A stretch of 64,000 nt of DNA from positions 1-64,000 of the forward strand of contig NZ_JARWNW010000251.1 in the NCBI RefSeq assembly GCF_029868325.1, read 5' to 3'. The translations under genes were made by a program, and so were the position numbers. Positions 1 through 10,247 of the stretch are shown piece by piece. The stretch comes from Nocardia carnea (GTDB taxonomy: Bacteria; Actinomycetota; Actinomycetes; Mycobacteriales; Mycobacteriaceae). Position 1 is the stretch's first letter. Every line of letters starts with the position of its first letter. Below the pieces are notes generated by a model, which saw only the letters and a list, made by a program, of their open reading frames with translations, was not told the origin of the DNA and did no database searches.

Positions 1-154
1 ATAAACGGCGGCGCAGGAGGCGGGTTCGCCTTACTCTGTGGCCATGCGCAGGTCGCTTCCACCGATAACCTGCCGGGTCAGCGAAGTTCTGACCGGGCTG
101 CGGCCTGCGGCGCGGGACCGAAGCATATCGGCCCGCATGCCGAAAGAGCTCTAC
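1..154. other. Intergenic 3' flank of rho
   Basis: This stretch lies just downstream of the rho stop codon, which reads out on the minus strand toward the left edge. In related actinobacteria rpmE and prfA follow rho, so these bases are probably the rho-rpmE spacer. No convincing reading frame, tRNA or strong terminator hairpin is visible in it. Confidence 0.4.
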
Positions 155-2248
155 TTACTCGTCCAGGGCTCCCGGAGCGGTCTTGGAGACCTGCATCAGG
201 AATTCCAGGTTGTTCTTGCTCTTCTTCAACCGGTCGATCAGCAGATCGATGGCCTGATGCGAATCCAGCCCCGACAGGACACGGCGCAGCTTGTGCAGAA
301 CCGCGGCCTCGTCGACGTTGAGCAGCAGTTCGTCCTTACGGGTACCGGACGGGTTGACGTCCACCGCGGGGAACACGCGCCGCTCGGCGATCTTGCGGTC
401 GAGCTTGAGCTCGGCGTTACCGGTGCCCTTGAACTCCTCGAAGATCACCGTGTCACCGGTCGAACCGGTTTCCACCATGGCGGTGGCGATGATCGTCAGC
501 GAGCCGCCGTTCTCGATATTGCGCGCCGCGCCGAGGAACCGCTTGGGCGGGTACAGCGCGGTGGAATCGACACCACCGGACAGGATGCGTCCGGAGGCCG
601 GCGAGGAGTTGTTGTAGGCGCGGCCCAGGCGGGTGATCGAGTCGAGCAGGACCACCACGTCCTTACCCATCTCGACCAGGCGCTTGGCCCGTTCGATGGC
701 CAGTTCGGCGACCGAGGTGTGATCGGACGGCGGCCGGTCGAAGGTCGAGGCGATAACCTCGCCCTTCACCGAACGCTGCATATCGGTGACCTCTTCGGGA
801 CGTTCGTCGACCAGCACAACCATGAGGTAGCACTCGGGATTGTTGATCGCGATCGCGTTGGCGATGTCCTGCATGATCGTGGTCTTACCGGCCTTCGGCG
901 GCGACACGATCAGGGCACGCTGCCCCTTACCGATCGGCATGATCAGGTCGATGACCCGGGTGGTCAGCTTGTTCGGCGTCGTTTCCAGGCGCAGCCGCTG
1001 ATTGGGGTACAGCGGGGTGAGCTTGTTGAAATCGGGCCGCCGTTTCGCCGAATCCACCTCGGCGCCGTTGACCGTGTCCAGGCGCACCAGCGGATCGAAC
1101 TTCTGCCGCTGGTTGGACTGTTCACCCTCACGCGGGGCCCGCACCGCACCGGTGATCGCGTCACCGCGGCGCAGGCCGTTCTTGCGGACGAGGTTCATCG
1201 AGACGTAGACGTCGTTCGGCCCGGCCAGGTAGCCGGAGGTGCGCACGAACGCGTAGTTGTCCAGGACATCGAGGATGCCCGCGACCGGCTGCAGAACGTC
1301 GTCGTCCCGGATCTCGGGCTCGCGGGCCTCGCCGCCGCCCTCGCGGTCGCGGCCACGGCGACGCTCGCGGAACCGGCGACCCCGGCGACCGCGGCCGCCT
1401 TCTTCGTCGTCGCCACCGCGGTTACCGTCGCCGCCCCGGTTACCACCGGAGCCACGCTGATCGCCCTGGTTCTGCTGACCGCCCTGGTTCCGGTCCCGCC
1501 GGCGTTCGCCCTGGTCGGAGTCCTTGCTGTCCTGTTTGGACTCGGACTTGCCGCCGTCGGACTTGGCGTCGTCGGTGCGCGGCTCGCCGGAATCGCCGGA
1601 ACTCTTGCCCTGCTGATCGCGACCGCGCCGCTGCCGGCCGCGGCCACGCTGGCCGGAATCCCGGCCGGTGTCCTCGGCGTCGGCGGATTTGGTCTCTGGC
1701 TTGGCGTCGGCCTTGGTATCCCCCTTGGCGTCGCCGGTGCCGGCCTTCGACGTGTCGGCCTCCGCGGTGCCGTTGGCATTCGCCGCACCGTTGGTGGCGG
1801 CCTGCTTCTCGGCGCCCTTGATATCGCCGGACGCCTTATCGGCGCCGGTGGAGGCACGATCGTTCGCGGTCCGGGCGGGCGCGGGAGCCTCGGCCGGAGC
1901 GGCGGCGGGTGCGGCAGGAGCCGTGGTGGCCGCGGCCGCGGCGGGCTCCGCGGACTTACGTTCCTTGGCAGCCTTCGCGCGGGAGTTGCGCTCCGCTGCG
2001 GCGGGTCTGCCGGCCTGGTTTTCCTTGATAGCAGCGATGAGATCACCCTTGCGCATACCGGAGGTGCCCCGAATTCCGAGTTCCCCTGCCAGTGCGCGCA
2101 ACTGCGGCAACAACATTCCAGTCAGCCCCGATCCGATGTCGGTGTTTTCGCTCATCTTCGAAATCTGTCCGGAGTCACTTTCGCGGTTGCCCGAGGGTAC
2201 GGAGTCGGATTCCACCCCGGGTGTCGCGAGCAGGTCCGTATCTGTCAC
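155..2248 (-). CDS. rho: Transcription termination factor Rho
   Basis: Hexameric RNA-dependent ATPase that releases transcripts at factor-dependent terminators. The start is a GTG giving VTDTDLLATPG, which matches the known mycobacterial N-terminus and is preceded by AAGGAAAGGATC; the open frame extends further upstream but that part is not protein-like. The product is 697 residues. It begins with a SAP-like Rho_N domain (about 45-85), followed by a very long low-complexity insert (about 90-330) rich in Ala/Glu/Lys and then Arg/Gly/Asp, as in other actinobacterial Rho proteins. Next come the cold-shock-type RNA-binding domain and the RecA-like ATPase with Walker A SPPKAGKTT near residue 448. 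It is last in the argS-lysA-hom-thrC-thrB-rho series and is separated from thrB by about 310 bp, so it may have its own promoter. Identity is essentially certain. Confidence 0.97.
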   Translation of the reverse strand: MTDTDLLATPGVESDSVPSGNRESDSGQISKMSENTDIGSGLTGMLLPQLRALAGELGIRGTSGMRKGDLIAAIKENQAGRPAAAERNSRAKAAKERKSAEPAAAAATTAPAAPAAAPAEAPAPARTANDRASTGADKASGDIKGAEKQAATNGAANANGTAEADTSKAGTGDAKGDTKADAKPETKSADAEDTGRDSGQRGRGRQRRGRDQQGKSSGDSGEPRTDDAKSDGGKSESKQDSKDSDQGERRRDRNQGGQQNQGDQRGSGGNRGGDGNRGGDDEEGGRGRRGRRFRERRRGRDREGGGEAREPEIRDDDVLQPVAGILDVLDNYAFVRTSGYLAGPNDVYVSMNLVRKNGLRRGDAITGAVRAPREGEQSNQRQKFDPLVRLDTVNGAEVDSAKRRPDFNKLTPLYPNQRLRLETTPNKLTTRVIDLIMPIGKGQRALIVSPPKAGKTTIMQDIANAIAINNPECYLMVVLVDERPEEVTDMQRSVKGEVIASTFDRPPSDHTSVAELAIERAKRLVEMGKDVVVLLDSITRLGRAYNNSSPASGRILSGGVDSTALYPPKRFLGAARNIENGGSLTIIATAMVETGSTGDTVIFEEFKGTGNAELKLDRKIAERRVFPAVDVNPSGTRKDELLLNVDEAAVLHKLRRVLSGLDSHQAIDLLIDRLKKSKNNLEFLMQVSKTAPGALDE

Positions 2249-2561
2249 GGAGATCCTTTCCTTCCCTCGATGGCCGTGTGCTGTGTCGAGGGTTTCGTTC
2301 CGTAGCCCGATCTCGCTGCCGGACTCGGATTTGTAGCCGTATCGCCTGCCCCTCCGGGACCGGGTGCTTCGCCACCGAGGAAAATGGTGGAAGAGATCAT
2401 TCCAGTTCAGAGGCTGCGCGGCACCCCCATGGCATGGAGGCTCGAGCCTGGAGCCTGCTGGAGCGATTGCCCTGATGAAGCACCGGCGTCTGATGCGCGC
2501 GATGTACGGACTTGCCCAGGATAGCGGGCAACTACGAACCTCGGCAAGGCGGACGCGCCCG
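2249..2561. other. Intergenic region between thrB and rho
   Basis: About 310 bases separate the thrB stop from the rho start. It should hold the rho leader and possibly its promoter; many rho genes are autoregulated by attenuation in this leader. The long minus-strand frame that continues rho upstream through here has Arg-rich, non-conserved translation and is not coding. No clear hairpin could be defined by eye. Confidence 0.4.
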
Positions 2562-3539
2562 TCAGGCGATCCGGACGCCTTCCGCGAGGCCGGGCTCGAG
2601 TACCCGCAGCCCGTCCGCCGCGGCTCGCGCACGCAGTTCGTCGGGGAAAGCGCTGGTCCCGAGTGCGAGCACCGTGGGGCCGGCGCCAGAAACGGTAGCC
2701 GCGATTCCGGCGGCCCGCAAGCGGTCGATCCAGGCGGTCGTCAGCGGCAGGGCGGGTGCGCGCTGGGTTTGGTGCAACCGGTCCGCGGTGGCCGGGAGCA
2801 GCAGATCGGGGCGCTGGGTCAGCGCGACCACCGCCAGCGCGGCCCGGCTCACATTGAATGCGGCGTCGCGATGCGGGATCAGCTCGGGCAGCAGGCCCCG
2901 GGTCTGCGCGGTGGAAGAGCGCTCGTCGGGCACCAGGACGACCGGTCGCAGGCCGGCGTGCCCGTCGAGGCGGACGGCACGGTAGATCCGCTGTGGCGCA
3001 GCGATATCACCGATGGCCTCGGGGCCGGGTCCGGTTTCGGTCCAGGAGACGACGATACCGCCGAGCACGCTGGCCGCCGCATTGTCGGGATGCCCCTCGA
3101 ACTCGGCGGCGAGCTGCACCATCCGGTCGGTGTCGACGGCCAGCGCCGGGTCGAATTCGGCGGCCAGCGCGCAGCCGGCGGCGATACCGCCGACCACGGC
3201 CGCCGCCGAGGAACCCAGCCCGCGGGAGTGCGGAATCGTGTTCCGGCACAGCACCTCCAGGCCGTCGGCCCAGACCCCGGCCGATTCCAGTCCGCGTTCG
3301 ATGGCGCGGACCACCAGATGCTGTGGCCCCCAGGGCACCTCGTCGGCACCCTCGCCCTCGACCCGGATATCCAGTCCGGAATCGGTGCTGCGCACCTCGA
3401 TCTCGTCGTAGATGCCCAGCGCCATCCCCAGCGAATCGAAACCGGGGCCGAGATTCGCGCTGGACGCGGGGACCCGGACCGTGACGGTGAGCCCGGCCGG
3501 CAGGGTGGGAGCGGTGAGCCGGCTCTCGCGCGTATCCAA
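2562..3539 (-). CDS. thrB: Homoserine kinase ThrB
   Basis: Phosphorylates L-homoserine with ATP to O-phosphohomoserine, the substrate of the threonine synthase encoded just upstream. The 325-residue protein has the GHMP-kinase signature: the N-terminal [14 protein letters not shown] segment (about 25-38), the glycine-rich ATP loop [12 protein letters not shown] (about 103-114), and [10 protein letters not shown]. The C-terminal GHMP motif [10 protein letters not shown] is also present. Length matches actinobacterial ThrB. The predicted start is a rare TTG two bases after the thrC stop, so translation is probably coupled to thrC. The gene is the fifth in the aspartate-family operon. Confidence 0.95.
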   Translation of the reverse strand: MDTRESRLTAPTLPAGLTVTVRVPASSANLGPGFDSLGMALGIYDEIEVRSTDSGLDIRVEGEGADEVPWGPQHLVVRAIERGLESAGVWADGLEVLCRNTIPHSRGLGSSAAAVVGGIAAGCALAAEFDPALAVDTDRMVQLAAEFEGHPDNAAASVLGGIVVSWTETGPGPEAIGDIAAPQRIYRAVRLDGHAGLRPVVLVPDERSSTAQTRGLLPELIPHRDAAFNVSRAALAVVALTQRPDLLLPATADRLHQTQRAPALPLTTAWIDRLRAAGIAATVSGAGPTVLALGTSAFPDELRARAAADGLRVLEPGLAEGVRIA

Positions 3540-3541
3540 GA

Positions 3542-4666
3542 TCAGGCCAGTTCGAGTCGGGCGGCGACGGCCACCGGGTCGACCGCGATGGCCTGGACCT
3601 CGGGCATACCGAGCAGAGCGGTATCGGGATCCTTGAGACCGTTACCGGTGACCGTGCAGACCACCTTCAGCCCGGGCTCGAGCCAGCCGTCGGCGCGGGC
3701 GGCCAGCACTCCGGCGACACTGGCCGCGGAGGCCGGTTCGACGAATACGCCTTCCTTCGCCGCGACCAGCCGGTACGCCTCCAGGATTTCGTCGTCGGTG
3801 GCCGCGCGGAACGCGCCACCGGATTCCTCCTTGGCCGCGACCGCACCATTCCACGAAGCGGGCGCGCCGATCCGGATGGCGGTCGCGATGGTTTCCGGTT
3901 CCTTCACCGGGGCCCCGTTGACCAGCGGTGCCGCTCCGGCGGCCTGCACCCCGAGCATGCGCGGCAGCGACCCGGTCACGCCGTCGGCGTGGTATTCGCG
4001 GTAGCCGCGCCAGTAGGCGGTGATATTGCCGGCGTTGCCCACCGGCAGCGCGTGCACATCGGGGGCGGTGCCGAGCACATCGCAGATCTCGAACGAGGCC
4101 GTTTTCTGGCCTTCGATCCGCGCGGGGTTCACCGAGTTGACCAGGCCGATCGCCGGGAAATCGGAGGTGACCTTACGGGCCAGCTCCAGGCAGTCGTCGA
4201 AATTGCCCTCGACCTGGATCACCTTGGCGCCGAGCATCACGGCCTGGGCGAGTTTGCCCATGGCGATCTTGCCCTGCGGGATGAGCACCGCGCAGGTCAT
4301 GCCGGCGCGGGTCGCGTAGGCGGCGGCCGAGGCCGAAGTGTTACCGGTGGAGGCGCACAGCACCGCCTGCTGACCCCGGTACTTGGCGTCGGTCATCGCC
4401 ATGGTCATACCGCGGTCCTTGAACGAACCGGTCGGGTTGGCACCCTCGACCTTGAGATATACCTCGCACCCGGTGAGTTCGGACAGGTACGGGGCGGGCA
4501 CCAGCGGGGTGCCACCCTCGAACAGGGTGACCGGCTCCCAGTCGGCCGCGCCCGCGAGCCGATCCCGGTAGGCGGCGATCAGCCCGGGCCAGCGGGAGTG
4601 CACGCCGGATTGCGGGGCCACGCCGGAAGGCCCGCCCACCGCCCCGCTGCGCGATGCTGTTGTCAT
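3542..4666 (-). CDS. thrC: Threonine synthase ThrC
   Basis: PLP-dependent enzyme converting O-phosphohomoserine to L-threonine. The 374-residue protein belongs to the short type of threonine synthase found in actinobacteria. The PLP Schiff-base lysine is Lys83 in [11 protein letters not shown], and the phosphate-cradle asparagine motif [10 protein letters not shown] follows. The glycine loop ([13 protein letters not shown]) and the C-terminal [11 protein letters not shown] are intact. The ATG start overlaps the hom stop as ATGA, and the stop lies two bases before the thrB TTG start. hom, thrC and thrB therefore form one translationally coupled unit for threonine synthesis. Confidence 0.96.
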   Translation of the reverse strand: MTTASRSGAVGGPSGVAPQSGVHSRWPGLIAAYRDRLAGAADWEPVTLFEGGTPLVPAPYLSELTGCEVYLKVEGANPTGSFKDRGMTMAMTDAKYRGQQAVLCASTGNTSASAAAYATRAGMTCAVLIPQGKIAMGKLAQAVMLGAKVIQVEGNFDDCLELARKVTSDFPAIGLVNSVNPARIEGQKTASFEICDVLGTAPDVHALPVGNAGNITAYWRGYREYHADGVTGSLPRMLGVQAAGAAPLVNGAPVKEPETIATAIRIGAPASWNGAVAAKEESGGAFRAATDDEILEAYRLVAAKEGVFVEPASAASVAGVLAARADGWLEPGLKVVCTVTGNGLKDPDTALLGMPEVQAIAVDPVAVAARLELA

Positions 4667-6063
4667 TCTTCGGTGCCTTCCAATCTCAGAACGCTGGTGA
4701 CAGATGTGACGGATTCCATATCCGCGAGGGCGGCCACGGTTTCGGCCAGCGCCGACTCCGTCGCCAGGTGGGTGACGACGACGAGCCGTGCCCGGTCATC
4801 GTGCCCTTCCTGCCGGACGGTGGAAATACTGACCCCGTGCTCGGCGAATTTACCCGCCACCCGGGCCAGCACACCGGGACGGTCCTCGACCTTCAGATTC
4901 ACGTGGTAGCGGGTGGGGGTATCACCCATCGGCGCGATCGGCAGTGCCGCGTAGACCGATTCACCCGGAGCGCGGCCGCCGAAGAATTTGTTGCGCGCGG
5001 CCATCACCAGATCACCCAGGACCGCCGAGGCGGTGGGTGCACCGCCGGCGCCCTGGCCGTAGAACATCAGCCGGCCCGCGTTCTCGGCCTCCACGACCAC
5101 CGCGTTGAACGCCCCGCTGACCGTGGCCAGCGGATGTTTACGCGGAATCAGCGCCGGATAGACCCGCACCGAAACCCGCTCCTTACCGCCCTCGGCCGGG
5201 CTCGGCTCTCCCGGTCCGGCCGGCACCCGCTCGCAGATGGCGAGCAGTTTCACGGCGCAGTTCACCGCTGAGGCGGTTTCCAGGTCCTCGGAGGTGATCG
5301 TCGAGATGCCCTGCCGGAACACATCGGCGGCCGTCACCCGGGTGTGGAACGCGAGGGAGGCGAGGATGGCGGCCTTGGCGGCGGCGTCGTAGCCCTCGAC
5401 ATCAGCGGTGGGATCGGCTTCGGCATAACCGAGGCGGGTGGCTTCGGCGAGGGTCTCGCCGTAATCCGCGCCGGTTTCGTCCATCGCGGACAGGATGAAG
5501 TTTGTGGTGCCGTTGACGATGCCGACCACCCGGTTGACCCGGTCACCGGACAGCGACTGGATCAGCGGCCGCACCACCGGGATCGCCCCGGCGACCGCGG
5601 CCTCGAAGTAGAGATCGGCGCGACTGCGTTCGGCCGCGGCGGCCAGCTCCCCGGTGTAATCGGCCAGCAGCGCCTTGTTGGCGGTGACCACGGATTTACC
5701 GGCGTTGAGCGCGGCCAGGATGAGCGCGCGCGCCGGGTCGATACCGCCGACGACCTCGACCACCACGTCCACATCGGGCCGGGCGACCAGCCCCTCGGCA
5801 TCGGTGGTCAGCAGTTCGGCGGGCAGGCCGCGGTCCCGGTCGAGGTTGCGGACCGCCACCCCGCGCAGGGTCACCGGTGCGCCGACCCGCGCCTGCAGAT
5901 CGTCGGCATGCTCGCGCAGAATCCGCACGACCTCGCTGCCCACATTGCCCATACCCAGTACCGCGACCCCGATGGGCCGATCCGGGCCCCACTGGCCCGG
6001 TACGACATCGTTCACCGCGGGCACGCTCACCTCGGGCATATTCGCCCCTTTCGTCGCGTCCAT
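4663..6063 (-). CDS. hom: Homoserine dehydrogenase (with ACT domain)
   Basis: Reduces aspartate-4-semialdehyde to homoserine with NAD(P)H at the branch to threonine and methionine. The Rossmann motif [10 protein letters not shown] lies near residue 37, the substrate/catalytic region contains [21 protein letters not shown] and [12 protein letters not shown], and a C-terminal ACT domain (about 370-466, [20 protein letters not shown]) is the expected site of feedback regulation by threonine. The start chosen is the ATG that overlaps the lysA stop (TGATG) behind GGAGGT; a second ATG at 6039, behind AAAGGGG, would give 458 residues starting MPEVSVP. The frame upstream of 6063 is lysA shadow. Confidence 0.94.
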   Translation of the reverse strand: MDATKGANMPEVSVPAVNDVVPGQWGPDRPIGVAVLGMGNVGSEVVRILREHADDLQARVGAPVTLRGVAVRNLDRDRGLPAELLTTDAEGLVARPDVDVVVEVVGGIDPARALILAALNAGKSVVTANKALLADYTGELAAAAERSRADLYFEAAVAGAIPVVRPLIQSLSGDRVNRVVGIVNGTTNFILSAMDETGADYGETLAEATRLGYAEADPTADVEGYDAAAKAAILASLAFHTRVTAADVFRQGISTITSEDLETASAVNCAVKLLAICERVPAGPGEPSPAEGGKERVSVRVYPALIPRKHPLATVSGAFNAVVVEAENAGRLMFYGQGAGGAPTASAVLGDLVMAARNKFFGGRAPGESVYAALPIAPMGDTPTRYHVNLKVEDRPGVLARVAGKFAEHGVSISTVRQEGHDDRARLVVVTHLATESALAETVAALADMESVTSVTSVLRLEGTEE

Positions 6064-7478
6064 CAGACCTCCAGACCGAGCAGATCGTCGATCGTTTCCC
6101 GGCGCAGGATCAGCCGCGCCGTACCGTCTGCGACGGCGACGACAGCGGGTCTGGTCAGCATGTTGTACCGGCTCGACATGGAATAGCAGTAGGCGCCCGT
6201 CCCGGCCACGGCGACGAGGTCGCCGGGCCCGGCATCGGCGGGCAACCAGGTGTCGCGGATGATGATATCGCCGCTCTCGCAATGCTTTCCGACAACGCGG
6301 GCGACCACCGGCTCGGCCTGCGAACCGCGCGAGACGAGCTGGCAGTGGTAATCGGCCTGGTACAGCGCGGGGCGGATATTGTCGCTCATCCCGCCGTCGA
6401 CGCTGACGTAGCGGCGGCGCAGGCCACCGTCGAGGGATACGTCCTTGATGGTGCCGATCTCGTACAGGGTCACCGTGCCCGGTCCGGCGATCGCACGGCC
6501 CGGTTCGACCGCGATCCGTGGGACGGGCAACCCGGCCAGTTCGGCTTCCCGCGCGACCAGGACCCGCAGTTTCTCGGCGAAAGCGTCGAGCGGTGGCGGA
6601 GTGTCCGAGGGCAGATAGGAGATCCCGAGCCCGCCGCCGAGATCGAGCAGCGATATCTGCGCGGTGCGTTCGACACCGAATGTGTCGACGGCTTCGCGAA
6701 GCAGCCCGAGCATCCGGTGGGCCGCGATTTCGAAACCGTCGATCTCGAAGATCTGCGAGCCGATATGGCTGTGCAGGCCGACCAGGCGCAGGTTGTCGGC
6801 TTCGAAAACCCGGGCCAAGGCCTCCATGGCATCACCGCCGGAGATGGAGAAACCGAATTTCTGGTCTTCGTGGGCGGTGGAAATGTATTCGTGGGTATGC
6901 GCCTCGACCCCGACGGTCACGCGGACCAGCACATCCTGCACCACGCCCGCCGCACCGGCGACGGCTTCCAGCCGGTCGATCTCGAACAGCGAATCGACCA
7001 CCACATGCCCGACCCCGGCCGCCACGGCGGCCTCGAGTTCGGCGACGGATTTGTTGTTGCCGTGCACGGCAATACGTTCGGCGGGGAACCCGGCGTGCAG
7101 CGCGACCGCCAGTTCACCACCGGAGGCCACGTCCAGCGACAGACCCTCGTCGCGGACCCACCGCGCCACCTCGCCGCACAGAAAAGCCTTGGAGGCGTAG
7201 TGCACTCGCGAATCGGTCCCGAAGGCGCGCACCATATCGCGGCAGCGGGACCGGAAATCGTCCTCGTCCACCACGAACAGCGGGGTACCGAACTTCGCGG
7301 CGAGTTCGGTGACCGGTATCCCGCCGAGGCGCACCACATCGTCGGCGTCGCGGGTGGCGCCGCGTGGCCACACGTTCTCGGGCAGATCGATCATCTCCCG
7401 CGGATCCGCCGGGCGCTGCGGCAGATTCGGCGCATGCGGGATATCGGCGTGCCGAGGTCCGGCCGGATGGACACTCAT
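6063..7478 (-). CDS. lysA: Diaminopimelate decarboxylase LysA
   Basis: PLP enzyme that decarboxylates meso-diaminopimelate to L-lysine, the last step of lysine synthesis. It is a fold-III (alanine-racemase-like) decarboxylase of 471 residues. The PLP lysine is about Lys97 in [10 protein letters not shown], with the glycine loop [10 protein letters not shown] and the C-terminal substrate/PLP motif [13 protein letters not shown] followed by [12 protein letters not shown]. The start is the ATG at 7478, preceded by GAAGGGAGACCG; an earlier in-frame ATG seven codons upstream lacks a comparable site. It follows argS by 58 bases and overlaps hom, so lysine, threonine and methionine precursor genes are co-transcribed. 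Confidence 0.96.
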   Translation of the reverse strand: MSVHPAGPRHADIPHAPNLPQRPADPREMIDLPENVWPRGATRDADDVVRLGGIPVTELAAKFGTPLFVVDEDDFRSRCRDMVRAFGTDSRVHYASKAFLCGEVARWVRDEGLSLDVASGGELAVALHAGFPAERIAVHGNNKSVAELEAAVAAGVGHVVVDSLFEIDRLEAVAGAAGVVQDVLVRVTVGVEAHTHEYISTAHEDQKFGFSISGGDAMEALARVFEADNLRLVGLHSHIGSQIFEIDGFEIAAHRMLGLLREAVDTFGVERTAQISLLDLGGGLGISYLPSDTPPPLDAFAEKLRVLVAREAELAGLPVPRIAVEPGRAIAGPGTVTLYEIGTIKDVSLDGGLRRRYVSVDGGMSDNIRPALYQADYHCQLVSRGSQAEPVVARVVGKHCESGDIIIRDTWLPADAGPGDLVAVAGTGAYCYSMSSRYNMLTRPAVVAVADGTARLILRRETIDDLLGLEV

Positions 7479-7536
7479 CGGTCTCCCTTCCTCACCCACT
7501 GCCGGAACAGTCGGTCGTTGCGATGGTGGGTGGCGG

Positions 7537-9195
7537 TCACATCCGCTCCGGTGCGGTGACGCCGAGCAGTGCGAGCCCGTTGGCCAGCACCTGCCGGGTG
7601 GCGTTGGCCAGGACCAGCCGGGCGGCGTTGACCGGGCTCACGGGTTCGTCGCCCATCGGCAGCACCCGCAGGGCCTTGTTGGACTGGAACGGGTGGTAGG
7701 CGCCGGCCAATTCCTCCAGGTAGCGGGCGATGCGGTGCGGTTCGCGCAGGGTGGCCGCGCTCGCCACCACCCGGGGGAACTCACCCAGGGTCCGGATGAG
7801 CGCACCTTCGAGATCGGAGTCCAGCAGCGCGAAATCCGGTGTGACCTTGTCGTATTCGAACTCGGCGGCATTACGGGCGATCGACGCCGCGCGGGCGTGT
7901 GCGTACTGCACGTAGTAGACCGGGTTGACGCTTTCCTGTTTCGTCCACAGGTCCAGGTCGATATCGATACTCGAGTTCACCGAACTGCGCACCAGCGAAT
8001 AGCGGGCGGCGTCCACGCCGATGGCTTCGACCAGATCGTCCAGGGTGACCACGGTGCCGGCGCGTTTACTCATCCGCACCGCGACACCGTCGCGCAGCAG
8101 GTTCACCATCTGCCCGATCAGTACCTCGACACTGTCGGGGTCGTCGCCGAACGCCGCGGCGGCGGCCTTCAACCGGCCGATATAGCCGTGATGGTCGGCG
8201 CCGAGCATATAGATGCACAGGTCGAAACCACGCGACCGCTTGTTCTGCAGATACGCGATATCGCCGGCGATATAGGCGGCGTGGCCGTCGCTCTTGATGA
8301 CCACCCGGTCCTGATCGTCACCGTATTCGGAGCTCTTGATCCACCAGGCGCCGTCCTTCGAGTACAGGTCGCCGGAGTTCTTCAGCGTCTCCACCGCGCG
8401 TTCCACCGCACCCGAGGCGAACAGCGAACTCTCGTTGAAATACACATCGAAATCGGTGCCGAATTCGTGCAGCGTTTTCTTGATATGGGCGAACATGAGC
8501 TCCACGCCCTCGGCGCGGAACAGTTCGATACGCCGCTCGGGGTCGAGGTCGAGTGCACCGGGATGCGCGGAAACGACCTGGTCGGCGATTTCGGCGATGT
8601 AGGCGCCCGCGTACCCGTTCTCCGGTGTCGGGGCGCCGGTGGCGGCCGCGACCAGCGATTCGGCGAACCGGGTGATCTGCGCGCCGTGATCGTTGAAGTA
8701 GTACTCGCGGGTGACCTCGGCGCCCTGCGCGGCGAGAATACGCCCCAATGCGTCGCCGACGGCCGCCCAGCGCGTACCACCCAGATGCACGGGACCGGTC
8801 GGGTTCGCGGAGACGAACTCCAGGTTGATCTTGGTACCGGCCAGGGCGGCCGCGGTGCCGTAATTCACACCGGCGGCCAGCACCTGCTGCAGGATCACGC
8901 CCTGCGCCGACGCCGCCAGCCGGATGTTCAGGAAGCCCGGACCGGCCACTTCCGCGCTCGCAACAGCCGATGTATCGCCGAGCGCTTCGGCCAGCCAGCC
9001 CGCCAGCTCACGCGGATTCGTCCCCGCCTTCTTGGCGACCCGCATCGCCACATTCGTGCTGTAGTCACCGTGTTCGGGATTACGCGGACGCTCCACATCG
9101 ACCTTGTCGGGCAGGACTGCGGGGTCCAGTCCGCGTTCGGCGAGTACCTTCGCGGCCGTCGCGTGAAGGAGATCTGCAAGGTCGGCTGGAGTCAC
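7537..9195 (-). CDS. argS: Arginyl-tRNA synthetase
   Basis: Class I aminoacyl-tRNA synthetase charging tRNA-Arg; a tRNA-Arg(CCG) gene lies 2 kb away. The 552-residue protein begins with the Arg-specific N-terminal Add1 domain (about 1-90), then the HIGH-type motif [12 protein letters not shown] (about 129-140). The KMSKS-like [11 protein letters not shown] lies near residue 374 and the C-terminal DALR anticodon-binding domain contains [16 protein letters not shown]. The start is GTG. A TAGGAT -10-like box sits about 9 bases upstream (9204-9209), suggesting a leaderless or nearly leaderless mRNA that starts the whole argS-to-thrB operon. Confidence 0.96.
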   Translation of the reverse strand: MTPADLADLLHATAAKVLAERGLDPAVLPDKVDVERPRNPEHGDYSTNVAMRVAKKAGTNPRELAGWLAEALGDTSAVASAEVAGPGFLNIRLAASAQGVILQQVLAAGVNYGTAAALAGTKINLEFVSANPTGPVHLGGTRWAAVGDALGRILAAQGAEVTREYYFNDHGAQITRFAESLVAAATGAPTPENGYAGAYIAEIADQVVSAHPGALDLDPERRIELFRAEGVELMFAHIKKTLHEFGTDFDVYFNESSLFASGAVERAVETLKNSGDLYSKDGAWWIKSSEYGDDQDRVVIKSDGHAAYIAGDIAYLQNKRSRGFDLCIYMLGADHHGYIGRLKAAAAAFGDDPDSVEVLIGQMVNLLRDGVAVRMSKRAGTVVTLDDLVEAIGVDAARYSLVRSSVNSSIDIDLDLWTKQESVNPVYYVQYAHARAASIARNAAEFEYDKVTPDFALLDSDLEGALIRTLGEFPRVVASAATLREPHRIARYLEELAGAYHPFQSNKALRVLPMGDEPVSPVNAARLVLANATRQVLANGLALLGVTAPERM

Positions 9196-9203
9196 GAGTC
9201 TCT

Positions 9204-9209
9204 ATCCTA
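9204..9209 (-). promoter_or_regulatory. Putative -10 box of the argS operon
   Basis: On the minus strand the hexamer reads TAGGAT, a good match to the actinobacterial TANNNT -10 consensus. It ends nine bases before the argS GTG, so transcription would start at or very near the start codon. A -35 element is not obvious. Only about 90 bases separate argS from the divergent DUF3105 gene. Confidence 0.4.
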
Positions 9210-9287
9210 TGGTCCGAGTGGGTGCGCGCCGCGAGTGGGCACCGCAGCAATGCACTGTTCATCACGTGGGAAAGAGCTAGGACCGGT

Positions 9288-10247
9288 ATGCCGAACAGGA
9301 CCAGCGCCAAATCGGCGAAAGCCGTCAAGGCAGCGGGCAAAGTCGCTCCCGCCCGGGCGGGCGGCGGTAAAAAAGGAAACAAACCACCGCTCATGCAGCG
9401 CATCCCGTGGCTCACGGTGGGCGCTGTGGTGGTGCTCGTCGCGCTCGTCGGGGCGCTGGCGGCGAGCCTGCTCCCGAAGTATCAGGAGCAGGCCGCGCTC
9501 CGCGAACGGCAGGAACACGTCCGGCAGCTGCGCGAATCGCTGGGCCAGCAGTTCGCGCCGACCGAACAGAACCAGGACCCCTCCACGCAGATCCAGGGCG
9601 TGGCGATACAGGAATACCCGGCGGGTCTGCATGTCGACGCCACCCAGCGCGTCGCCTACGACAAGACGCCGGCGTTCGGCGGCCCGCACGACGCGTCCTG
9701 GGCCGACTGTATGGGCACCGTCTACGACACCGCGATCCGCGAGGAGAACGCCGTCCACTCGCTGGAACACGGCGCGGTGTGGATCACCTACAACCCCGAG
9801 AAGGTCGACGAGGACGGAGTCGACACGCTGAAGGCCTGGGTGGACGGCGAGCAGTACATGCTCATGTCCCCGTACCCCGATCAGGAAGCGCCCATTTCGC
9901 TGCAGTCGTGGGGGCACCAGCTCACCGTGCCGGACGCCGAGGACGAGCGGATCGGCCAGTTCGTCACGGCACTGCGCCTGAACAACTACGCCTACCCCGA
10001 GGTCGGCGCCAGCTGTTCCAACCCGACCTTCGGTACCGAGAATCCGCCCGCCTACGACCCGAGCGAGCCGGGTCCCGACGCGGTGCCGATGGACGGCGGC
10101 GGTATCCAGCCCGACCAGACCGAGATGGGCGGCGCACCGGGCGGGCTGCCCGGTGGTATTCCGGCCATCCCGGGGATGCCGGGCACGCTGCCGCAACAGC
10201 AGCAGGCACCGGCTGGTGCACAGCCGGAGCCCGGGGCCGGGCAGTAA
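9288..10247 (+). CDS. DUF3105 membrane-anchored protein
   Basis: 319-residue protein of the DUF3105 family, whose function is not known. A basic, Lys/Ala-rich cytoplasmic N-terminus (1-40) precedes one transmembrane helix (about 41-62). The outside domain carries the family hallmarks: GGPHDASWADCMGTVYD, followed by ENAVHSLEHGAVWITYNP. A Pro/Gly/Gln-rich tail of about 70 residues ends it. The start is the ATG preceded by AGCTAGGACC; an open frame extends further upstream into argS antisense. The downstream DUF305 gene begins inside this stop codon (TAATG), so the two products are probably made together and act in the same envelope process. DUF3105 and DUF305 neighbours recur in actinobacteria, as recalled and not searched. 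Confidence 0.85.
   Translation: MPNRTSAKSAKAVKAAGKVAPARAGGGKKGNKPPLMQRIPWLTVGAVVVLVALVGALAASLLPKYQEQAALRERQEHVRQLRESLGQQFAPTEQNQDPSTQIQGVAIQEYPAGLHVDATQRVAYDKTPAFGGPHDASWADCMGTVYDTAIREENAVHSLEHGAVWITYNPEKVDEDGVDTLKAWVDGEQYMLMSPYPDQEAPISLQSWGHQLTVPDAEDERIGQFVTALRLNNYAYPEVGASCSNPTFGTENPPAYDPSEPGPDAVPMDGGGIQPDQTEMGGAPGGLPGGIPAIPGMPGTLPQQQQAPAGAQPEPGAGQ

Noticed and set aside
38..2305. Long plus-strand frame of 755 codons opposite rho
   Set aside because: It is antisense to the unmistakable rho gene, starts and ends without relation to signals, and its translation is low-complexity. High GC makes such shadow frames common.
6040..6300. Possible lysine or threonine riboswitch or leader in the lysA-hom junction
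   Set aside because: The genes overlap (TGATG), leaving no room for a leader; no riboswitch core is visible.
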